This document shows, in pieces, positions 17,802-24,539 of a stretch of 64,000 nt of DNA. Source of the DNA: UBA6055 sp965214085. GTDB lineage: Bacteria; Chloroflexota; Anaerolineae; Aggregatilineales; Phototrophicaceae. Position numbers and translations under genes: made by a program. The notes beneath the pieces were generated by a model. The model saw only the letters and a list, made by a program, of their open reading frames with translations. It was not told where the DNA came from and did not search any database. The stretch lies in assembly GCA_965214085.1 (NCBI GenBank), contig OZ243937.1:2170001-2234000 (forward strand), given 5' to 3'. The stretch's first letter is position 1. Every line of letters starts with the position of its first letter.

Positions 17802-17830
17802 ATGCTAGCATAGCGCCGCTAAGCTGTCAA
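17802..17830 (-). promoter_or_regulatory. Sigma-70-like promoter for the tRNA-Ser pair
   Basis: On the minus strand TTGACA (17830-17825) and TAGCAT (17807-17802) are separated by exactly 17 bases. The -10 box lies 34 bases before the tRNA-Ser(TGA) 5' end. The spacing and the perfect -35 box make this one of the best promoters in the window. Confidence 0.75.
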
Positions 17831-17844
17831 CCGCAGCGGCTGGC

Positions 17845-18011
17845 GGTAGTGTATCGAATTCGGTTGAAATTCAATTTCACCACAAAGACACAAAGGCACA
17901 AAGCACACAAAGAATATGGCATTTTTCGATTGAGTTTCTCGGTGACTTTAGTCATTAATCTCTGTGCGCTCTGTGTCTCTGTGGGGAAAATATTTTGATG
18001 CGAATGCCCTG
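17845..18011. repeat. Chimeric repeat: inverted family B arm joined to family A right end
   Basis: Starts with GGTAGTGTATCGAATTCGGT, the inverted right end of family B, and continues through its CACAAAG tract. It then switches to a CTCTGTG tract and ends with TTTTGATGCGAATGCCCTG, the family A right terminus. No B left end or A left end is present. It fills most of the 17769-18079 gap. Confidence 0.7.
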
Positions 18012-18079
18012 CTGGCGCTTGCAGCGGGAATGTCGCTCCTCTACACTGCGACCTGATACGGGATAAGTGGCGGGCAAAT

Positions 18080-19030
18080 TTGGCTGGCTTGGCCTTGCTT
18101 TATATTCTGCTTTTGACGGCAGTTGCCAACATTGAGTCGGCGCGCAGTGGTCGGACTCGCCTTCTGCCCGCGTTGACTTCCTTGCTGCCGCTCGCCTTGC
18201 TGACCTTGGCAGTAAGCGGTCTGCTAAATGGCGCGTCGCTGAGCATGGCGCTGGCAATTGTCGGGCTGGCCGCCGCGCTACTGATGTTTGCGCTTATTGG
18301 ACTGGAGAGACCCTGGAATTATGTCGTGCGGGTCGTCAAGTCCGCCGGGCAATTCGAGCATATCTCCTTCGACCCGCGCAGCAGCGTTCACCGGCTGGCG
18401 ACGCTGGTCATCATCTTCGCGCTGACGGCCTTGAGCTGGCTAGCTGCCAATCCTAATGAGGCACAGCCCTTGGCTTTCGCTGACGCCGCGCCGCAGTTGC
18501 TCGGCGGGTCGCTAATGGTTCTGGCGCTGGCTGTAGTTGGCGTGGGCTGGCTGACGCGCCGAGACTGGGAAGCCGTCAAGCAGCGGCTGGGATTGCGCTG
18601 GCTGCGGCCGGTGGATTGCTTGACGGGCATCGCGGCGGCGATTGCGCTTCATCTCATGGCAGCGTTGGCGTTGGCCTTCTGGCAGGCTTCTGTCCCGCAA
18701 AGTACATTCGAGTCGCAAGTAAGCGGCGCGCGCTTGCTGTACGAGGCTTTGCGTTCGTCGCTGATACTGGGTGGCTTGCTGGCGGCGAGCGTCGGCATCG
18801 GCGAAGAAATCTTGTTTCGCGGCGCGCTGCAACCAGTATTCGGGCTGGTCATATCGTCACTGCTGTTCGTGGCCTTGCATACGCAATATGCCTTCACGCC
18901 TGCGGCAGCGATTCTGTTTGTGGTTTCCCTGGGATTTGGAATGCTGCGCGCGCGGGTGAGCACGACCGCTGCCATCATTGCGCATGCCGGGTATAATGCC
19001 ATTCCCTTTGCGCTTACGGCGTTGGCTTGA
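18080..19030 (+). CDS. CPBP family intramembrane metalloprotease
   Basis: A 316-residue polytopic protein with an intact CPBP (Abi, type II CAAX endopeptidase-like) site: GIGEEILFRGALQ with the EExxxR motif, a downstream FVALHTQYA His, and a final HAGYNAIPF block. Such glutamate metalloproteases cleave near membrane segments; the substrate is unknown. The start is uncertain: TTG at 18080 is the best in-frame choice, as no ATG occurs before about residue 82. The stop is immediately followed by the ATG of rlmN, suggesting coupling. Confidence 0.83.
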   Translation: MAGLALLYILLLTAVANIESARSGRTRLLPALTSLLPLALLTLAVSGLLNGASLSMALAIVGLAAALLMFALIGLERPWNYVVRVVKSAGQFEHISFDPRSSVHRLATLVIIFALTALSWLAANPNEAQPLAFADAAPQLLGGSLMVLALAVVGVGWLTRRDWEAVKQRLGLRWLRPVDCLTGIAAAIALHLMAALALAFWQASVPQSTFESQVSGARLLYEALRSSLILGGLLAASVGIGEEILFRGALQPVFGLVISSLLFVALHTQYAFTPAAAILFVVSLGFGMLRARVSTTAAIIAHAGYNAIPFALTALA

Positions 19031-20263
19031 ATGCAAATTCCGGGGCGGATGCGAGGCGAAATTGAAGCGATGATCAATCTGTATGCGCTTGACGAAACCG
19101 AATTGGCAGACTTTGTCGCGGCGCTCGGCGAGAAGCCTTTCCGCGCCAAGCAGATATGGGACTGGGTCTATAACAAGCGGGTCAACAACTTCGAGGCGAT
19201 GACCAATTTGCCGCGCGCGACAATACTGAACCTGAGCCGGTCGGCGCGGCTGGGCGAGCTGGCGATGGCGGCGCGGCAGCTGAGCCAAGACGGCACGGAA
19301 AAGCGCCTCTACCGTTTGCCTGACGGCCAGCTGATCGAATCGGTGCTGATGCCTTATGACGATAGCCGACAGACGGCTTGCATTTCGTCACAGGCCGGCT
19401 GCGCGCTGGGCTGCGTCTTCTGCGCCACCGGACAGATGGGCTTTGGCCGGCACTTGAGCGCTGCCGAGATCTTCGAGCAAGTGATGATCTTCGCCCGTGA
19501 CCTGGCGGCGCGGGGCGAGCGCCTGAGCAACGTGGTCTTTATGGGCATGGGCGAACCCTTCCACAATTACGACGCCTCGCTGGAAGCGGTCGCCATGCTC
19601 ATGGACCGGCTGGGAATCGGCGCGCGCCACATCACCATCAGCACGGTTGGGCTGGTCCCGCAGATTCGCCGCTTCGCCGATGAGAGTTTGCAGGTCAAGC
19701 TGGCGGTTAGCCTGCACAAATCGGACGACAGCCAGCGCTCGGCGCTGATGCCGGTGAATCGCCGCTGGCCGATTGCGGAGCTTATCGATGCTTGCCGATA
19801 TTATGTCGAGCGAACCAAACGGCGCATTACATTTGAGTGGGCGGCCATCGCGGGGGAGAACGATACCATCGCGGAAGCGCAGCAATTGGGTCGATTGCTG
19901 GCTGGCCTGCACTGCCACGTCAACGTCATCCCCTTGAACCCGACCGGGGGTTTTGCCGGCCGGCCGGCGCCCGCGCCCGATCTCAAGCGCTTCCTGGCGA
20001 CGCTGCGGCAATACGGCGTGAACGCGACTGTGCGCGTGCGGCGCGGCATCGACATTGAGGCTGGCTGTGGTCAGCTGAAAACGGCGCTGATTGACGCGAA
20101 TGGCGATGTGATAAATAGGGTAGGCTTTAGAGTCGCTTCCCCGTCGCGGCAAGCAGGGCAATCGCTAAAAAATATTTTAACCATAGAGAACACAGAGAGC
20201 ACAGAGAGTAATGCCTTTTGTTGGCGATTGTCACTTCGATCTGGAAAATGTAGGGGCGATTGA
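19031..20263 (+). CDS. rlmN: 23S rRNA/tRNA adenine-C2 methyltransferase RlmN, 3' end altered by a repeat
   Basis: A radical SAM enzyme that methylates C2 of A2503 in 23S rRNA and A37 in some tRNAs. The cluster motif is CALGCVFC (Cys124, 128, 131), the GMGEP motif binds SAM, and Cys in EAGCGQL near the C-terminus is the catalytic partner of the first methyl-carrying Cys. The likeliest start is either 19031 or the ATG at 19070 (MINLYALDE). The last 37 or so residues read through inserted element A3. The pre-insertion gene would end ASPSQ-stop at about residue 373, reconstructed from the direct repeat at 20432-20452. Confidence 0.93.
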   Translation: MQIPGRMRGEIEAMINLYALDETELADFVAALGEKPFRAKQIWDWVYNKRVNNFEAMTNLPRATILNLSRSARLGELAMAARQLSQDGTEKRLYRLPDGQLIESVLMPYDDSRQTACISSQAGCALGCVFCATGQMGFGRHLSAAEIFEQVMIFARDLAARGERLSNVVFMGMGEPFHNYDASLEAVAMLMDRLGIGARHITISTVGLVPQIRRFADESLQVKLAVSLHKSDDSQRSALMPVNRRWPIAELIDACRYYVERTKRRITFEWAAIAGENDTIAEAQQLGRLLAGLHCHVNVIPLNPTGGFAGRPAPAPDLKRFLATLRQYGVNATVRVRRGIDIEAGCGQLKTALIDANGDVINRVGFRVASPSRQAGQSLKNILTIENTESTESNAFCWRLSLRSGKCRGD

Positions 20264-20431
20264 CGGTCAGTGTCGGCGGGCTGTGTCTACGCGCCCTACG
20301 CGACCCTGTGCCGAGCGTAGACACTGCGGGTCAATCGCCCGCAAATTTAAGGTCGTATTTCACGGGCGACATACAATGTCGCCCTACATTTTGTAATTTT
20401 TCGCAACGAACGACACATAATCATTTTGAGG
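20155..20431. repeat. Family A element A3 inserted at the 3' end of rlmN
   Basis: The left end CAGGGCAATCGCTAAAAAAT overlaps the 21-bp direct repeat CGCTTCCCCGTCGC... found at 20134-20154 and again at 20432-20452 (19 of 21 identical). Inside are two paired blocks, GTAGGGGCGATTGAC...GGTCAATCGCCCGC and GGGCGACATACAATGTCGCCC. The internal plan matches A4 and A6. The direct repeat is longer than the 10 bp seen at other copies, so its origin is less certain. Confidence 0.75.
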
Positions 20432-20518
20432 CGCTTCCCCGTCGCAGTAAGCTGTTGCGATCGTAGACAATAGACTGTAAGATCATAATCGTTAACCACT
20501 CACATTTCAGATTGCTGC

Positions 20519-21214
20519 ATGAGCGACAATGTAATCAAAATAGCGCCATCAATTTTGGCAGCGGACTTCGGTCGTCTAGCCGAGCAAGTCGTAGAAGCGC
20601 AAGACGCCGGCGCCGATCTGATTCATATCGACATCATGGACGGGCGTTTTGTGCCGAATATCACCATGGGCCCCCTGGTGGTGGAGGCGGTTGCCAAAGT
20701 CGCTGCGATTCCCCTTGATGTCCATCTGATGATTGTGGAGCCAGAGCGCTTCGTACAGCAATTCGCCGACAGCGGCGCAAGCAGCATCAGCGTCCATGTG
20801 GAAGCCTGTCGCCATTTGCATCGAGTGCTGGGGCAAATCGCCGCTGCCGGCTGCGGGGCTGGGGTCGCGCTCAATCCACACACGCCGGCGGCAGCCATCG
20901 GCGAGATCCTGGGCATGACGCGACTCATCAACGTGATGACGGTCAACCCCGGCTTTGGCGGCCAGCAATTTATCAACAGCACGCTCGCGAAGATCCACAG
21001 CTTGCGCAGGCAAATTAACGAGCTCGGCACCGAAATCGACATCGAAGTCGATGGCGGCATCAACAGCCGTACGATCGGCGCCGCGATATCGGCCGGCGCA
21101 TCGGTAATGATTGCTGGCACTTGCGTATTCCAACACGAAGACGGCATCGCGGCCGGCATCGCCGAATTACGCCGTGCCGCCACGAAAGCATCTAATGACG
21201 AAGAAAACTATTGA
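20519..21214 (+). CDS. rpe: Ribulose-phosphate 3-epimerase
   Basis: Interconverts ribulose-5-phosphate and xylulose-5-phosphate in the pentose phosphate and Calvin pathways. A 231-residue TIM barrel with the usual motifs: SILAADFGRL, HIDIMDGRFVPNITMG (metal His and catalytic Asp), DVHLMIVEP, MTVNPGFGGQ, and EVDGGINSRT (second catalytic Asp). Length is typical. The start of fakA overlaps its last 20 bases in another frame, placing rpe at the head of a coupled run of genes. Confidence 0.96.
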   Translation: MSDNVIKIAPSILAADFGRLAEQVVEAQDAGADLIHIDIMDGRFVPNITMGPLVVEAVAKVAAIPLDVHLMIVEPERFVQQFADSGASSISVHVEACRHLHRVLGQIAAAGCGAGVALNPHTPAAAIGEILGMTRLINVMTVNPGFGGQQFINSTLAKIHSLRRQINELGTEIDIEVDGGINSRTIGAAISAGASVMIAGTCVFQHEDGIAAGIAELRRAATKASNDEENY

Positions 21215-22814
21215 TGGGCAGGCGCTGAAGCAATTGCTGGGCGCCGGAGTAAAGCGTGTGGCGGAAAATGTCGAGCTCATCAACGAGCTCAACGTCTTCC
21301 CCGTGCCGGATGGAGATACCGGCGTCAATATGTTTCACACGCTGAACCGCGCATGGGCAGAGCTTGAATCATCGGCGGAATACCGCGCGAGCGCAGTGGC
21401 AGAACGCTTTGCGCACGGCGCTTTGATGGGCGCGCGCGGCAACAGCGGCACCATTCTGTCGCAGCTGCTGGCCGGCTTTGCCGATGGACTGGAAGAGGCG
21501 CAGACCCTTTCCGCGCCTATACTGGTCGCGGCTTTTGATTCGGCGGTAAAACGCGCCTACGCTGCCGTCTCTCAGCCGGTGGAGGGCACTGTGCTGACCG
21601 TGGCGCGCGAGGCGGCGGAGAGCCTGCATGAGGGGCAGTCAATCGACGACATGTTTCTTACGCTGGTGACCTACGCGCAGGCTTCGCTGGAAGATACCCC
21701 GAATCATCTGCCGATTCTAAAGGATGCCGGTGTAGTTGATGCCGGCGGCATGGGGCTGCTTTGTTTCTTGAGGGGCATTCACGAGTACACTTGTGGTAGG
21801 CCTATAGACGAGGCATTGTCTGCGCCACTCGCGATTGGTAGCGCCGCCGCAGCGGGCACGCCGACAGAAGCCTACGGCTACGATGTGCAGTTTCTCATGT
21901 TGGGCGCGCAACTGGACGCAGCCGCGGTTCGCAAAGACCTGGAGATGCTGGGCTGGTCCGTCATCGTTGTCGGCGATGATAGTGTGATCAAGGTGCATAT
22001 CCATGTGGAGAACCCGGCCATTCCCCTGGACTACGCGGTGAAGGCCGGCGCCTCGCTCGACGACATTGTGGTGGAAAACATGCAATTGCAGGCGGCCGCG
22101 GTCGCGCGGCAAGCAGGCAAGCAGGCGCATGGAGCGAAGCAGGAGTTGCTGTCAGTAATCGCAGTCGTCGAAGGCGACGGCATGCGCGGCCTTTATCAGG
22201 ACTTGAATTGCGCCATTGTCATCGAAGGCGGCGCGGGCAAGAATCCCGCAACACAAGATTTCATCGCCGCGATTAACGAGCTTGGCGCCGAGGAGATCAT
22301 CATACTGCCAAATAATCGCAATATCGAATTGGCGGCGCGGCAATCGGCGGACATGAGCGGCAGCCGGCGCGTCACGGTCTTGCCCACGCGCACCATGGCG
22401 GAGGGCGTCAGCGCGATGATCGCCTTCGGCGACGCCAGCGACGGCCAGCTGCCAGCGGATACGATCGCCGCGGCAATGCGGCAGGCTGCCCTGGCGACGA
22501 CATCCATTGAAATCACGCGCGCCACTCGCTCGGCGCGGCTGCAAGGACTGGACATCCACGAGGACGACTGCCTGGCCATCATTGACGGGCAGATTAGCGT
22601 CGCCGCGGAGGATATCGACACCACGCTGCGGGATGCGCTGAAAATGGCGGGCGCGGACCACAAAGAACTAGCGACCATGTATTACGGCGCCGGCTTGTCT
22701 CAAGCGGCCGCTGACGAGATTATTGAAGCTTTGACGGCGGACTTTCCCAAGCTGGAATTTGAGGCGGTTTATGGCGGCCAAGCCCTGTATCCGCTCATAG
22801 TAAGCGTCGAGTGA
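21195..22814 (+). CDS. fakA: DAK2-domain fatty acid kinase catalytic subunit FakA (YloV-like)
   Basis: ATP-binding subunit of a fatty acid kinase that phosphorylates fatty acids held by FakB/DegV proteins. Of 539 residues, the N-terminal DhaL-like domain has NVFPVPDGDTGVNM (metal-binding Asp cluster) and GARGNSGTILSQLL. A central domain and a C-terminal DegV-like domain (EVYGGQALYPLIVS end) follow. The ATG at 21195 gives the family-typical start and lies inside the 3' end of rpe. Two DegV genes follow at once, overlapping by 1 and 11 bases, which strongly supports the FakA-FakB assignment. Confidence 0.9.
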   Translation: MTKKTIDGQALKQLLGAGVKRVAENVELINELNVFPVPDGDTGVNMFHTLNRAWAELESSAEYRASAVAERFAHGALMGARGNSGTILSQLLAGFADGLEEAQTLSAPILVAAFDSAVKRAYAAVSQPVEGTVLTVAREAAESLHEGQSIDDMFLTLVTYAQASLEDTPNHLPILKDAGVVDAGGMGLLCFLRGIHEYTCGRPIDEALSAPLAIGSAAAAGTPTEAYGYDVQFLMLGAQLDAAAVRKDLEMLGWSVIVVGDDSVIKVHIHVENPAIPLDYAVKAGASLDDIVVENMQLQAAAVARQAGKQAHGAKQELLSVIAVVEGDGMRGLYQDLNCAIVIEGGAGKNPATQDFIAAINELGAEEIIILPNNRNIELAARQSADMSGSRRVTVLPTRTMAEGVSAMIAFGDASDGQLPADTIAAAMRQAALATTSIEITRATRSARLQGLDIHEDDCLAIIDGQISVAAEDIDTTLRDALKMAGADHKELATMYYGAGLSQAAADEIIEALTADFPKLEFEAVYGGQALYPLIVSVE

Positions 22815-23689
22815 TGCCTAGAATCCAAATCGTAACTGACAGTGGCGCGCGCTTATCGAACAAGCGACTGGTGGAGCATTACCCGGTGACGATTCTGCCG
22901 AACATCATCGAGATTGGTGGCGTACAGTACAGGGAAGGCGTCGACCTGGGCACGGAAGCGGCCTTTGACTTGATGGCGCGTCATGGAAAACCGCCGAAGA
23001 TCATCCCGCCATCGGAGCAGGATTACGCCGAATTGTATGCGCGCCTGGCCCACATATGTGATGCGGTCATCTCGGTTCACCCCTCGCGGGAGCTGTCCGA
23101 AAGCTGGGGGAACGGGCGGCTGGCAGCACAGCGGGTCAACAGCGGCTGCGAGATTGCGGTGATCGATTCGCAGAGTTTGTGCGCCGGCCAAGGCATGTTG
23201 ATTCGGGTCGCGGGCCGCGCCGCCCAGGAGCTGGACACGGTCGAGGCGGTGATCCACACGGTGCGGCAGGCGGTCAACCGCATTTATTCAGTCTATTGCA
23301 TCGAGGAAGTCAGCTTTCTGCGCGCCAATTGTTTCCTAAAGCCTTCCCACGCCATTCTGAGCGCCCATTTGGAAATCATGCCTATTGTCAGCCTTGAAGA
23401 CGGCCAGATCATCGTCATAGAAAAGATCCGCAACCGCGGCGATGTCATCGAGCGCCTGGTCGAATTTTTGGTGGAGTTTACCGAGTTGGAAGACGCGGTC
23501 GTGCTGCAGGACAAGAAACCGATCAGCGAGGAAACGCGTGTCATGCAGGACCGGCTGGCGCTCGAATTCCCGGGCCAGCACTTTCCCTTCACGATGTACA
23601 GCGCGACTATGGCTTCGTTCTTGGGCACGCAAGCTACTGGCGTTGCCGTGCTTGAGAAAGAGAGCGACGAGCTGGACGATGACTTCTAG
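22814..23689 (+). CDS. DegV family protein, divergent FakB-like (copy 1)
   Basis: A 291-residue DegV/EDD-fold protein expected to hold a fatty acid for the adjacent FakA kinase. The N-terminal phosphate-site motif reads VTDSGARL rather than the common TDSTADL, and the C-terminal GTHVGPG-type loop is replaced by SFLGTQATG, so ligand handling may differ from copy 2. GTG at 22811 is an alternative start, but the ATG at 22814 overlaps the fakA stop in TGATG. It could instead carry another ligand; the fold assignment is firmer than the role. Confidence 0.8.
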   Translation: MPRIQIVTDSGARLSNKRLVEHYPVTILPNIIEIGGVQYREGVDLGTEAAFDLMARHGKPPKIIPPSEQDYAELYARLAHICDAVISVHPSRELSESWGNGRLAAQRVNSGCEIAVIDSQSLCAGQGMLIRVAGRAAQELDTVEAVIHTVRQAVNRIYSVYCIEEVSFLRANCFLKPSHAILSAHLEIMPIVSLEDGQIIVIEKIRNRGDVIERLVEFLVEFTELEDAVVLQDKKPISEETRVMQDRLALEFPGQHFPFTMYSATMASFLGTQATGVAVLEKESDELDDDF

Positions 23690-24536
23690 TCGAATTCGCA
23701 TAGCCGCCGACAGCGTTTGCGATCTGCCGGCTGAGCTGGCCGCCGCGCTCGGCGTGAGCATCATCCCGACTTACATCAATTTCGGCGGGCGGAGTATTGC
23801 CGATGATGGCGTCGGGCTGGATCGGAAGCAGTATTACCGTGACTTGCCGACATTGGCGCAGCAGCCGACGACGGCCGCCCCGTCGCCCGGCGACGCCGCG
23901 GAATTCTACCGGCGCATTCTCGCCGAAGGCGCCGAGCACATCGTCTCGATTCACGTGCCCGAGAATCTGAGCGGCACGCTAAATGCTATGCGCCTGGGCG
24001 CCGAAGCCGTCGGCAGCGACAAAATCACGCTGGTTGACAGCCTGCAGCTGACATTTGGCATCGGGCTGCAAGTCTGGGCGGCTGCCGAACTGGCGCAAGC
24101 AGGCGCCAACCTGGATACAATTCTTGAGCGCATCCAGAGCGTTCGCGAAAACTGCAAGGTCTACGCGATCATCGACACCATGGAGTACTTGCGGCGCAGC
24201 GGACGCGTAAACTCGCTGGTCGCCAGCGTAGGCGGGCTGCTGCGAATCAAGCCGGTCATCCGCGTGCACGGGGGCGAGATTGAGTCGATCGGGCGTTTGC
24301 GCACCTGGTCGCGCGCGGAGCAGCGCTTAAGAGAGCTGACCCTGGTGGAAGCGCCCCTCGAGCGGCTGGCTGTGCTGCACATCGCCAATCGCGCCGGCGC
24401 CGAGAGCTTCCTGGAATCCATACAAGATAGCGCGCCATCTGATACACTGGTCATCGAAACGACGCCGACCATGGGTACGCATATTGGACCCGGCTCCATT
24501 GGCGTGGCGACATTGAACCGCAACTGGAGGCTATGA
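23679..24536 (+). CDS. DegV family protein, FakB-like (copy 2)
   Basis: A 285-residue DegV-fold fatty-acid-binding candidate. The start at 23679 (MTSSRIRIAADSVCDLP) is chosen because homology begins there; it overlaps copy 1 by 11 bases. Canonical features are present: the ADSVCDLPAEL N-terminal site, HVPENLSGTLNAMRLGAE, an RSGRVNSL segment and the C-terminal PTMGTHIGPGSIGV loop that shapes the lipid head-group pocket. With copy 1 it gives FakA two possible partners, as in Firmicutes that use distinct FakB proteins for different fatty acids. Confidence 0.86.
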   Translation: MTSSRIRIAADSVCDLPAELAAALGVSIIPTYINFGGRSIADDGVGLDRKQYYRDLPTLAQQPTTAAPSPGDAAEFYRRILAEGAEHIVSIHVPENLSGTLNAMRLGAEAVGSDKITLVDSLQLTFGIGLQVWAAAELAQAGANLDTILERIQSVRENCKVYAIIDTMEYLRRSGRVNSLVASVGGLLRIKPVIRVHGGEIESIGRLRTWSRAEQRLRELTLVEAPLERLAVLHIANRAGAESFLESIQDSAPSDTLVIETTPTMGTHIGPGSIGVATLNRNWRL

Positions 24537-24539
24537 TCC

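Noticed and set aside
3131..19030. CPBP (Abi) proteins as phage defence
   Set aside because: They stand among housekeeping genes, and no toxin, nuclease or other defence gene is nearby.
20211..20466. Small frames inside element A3
   Set aside because: They are translations of repeat DNA and are not kept open in the sister copies A4 and A6.
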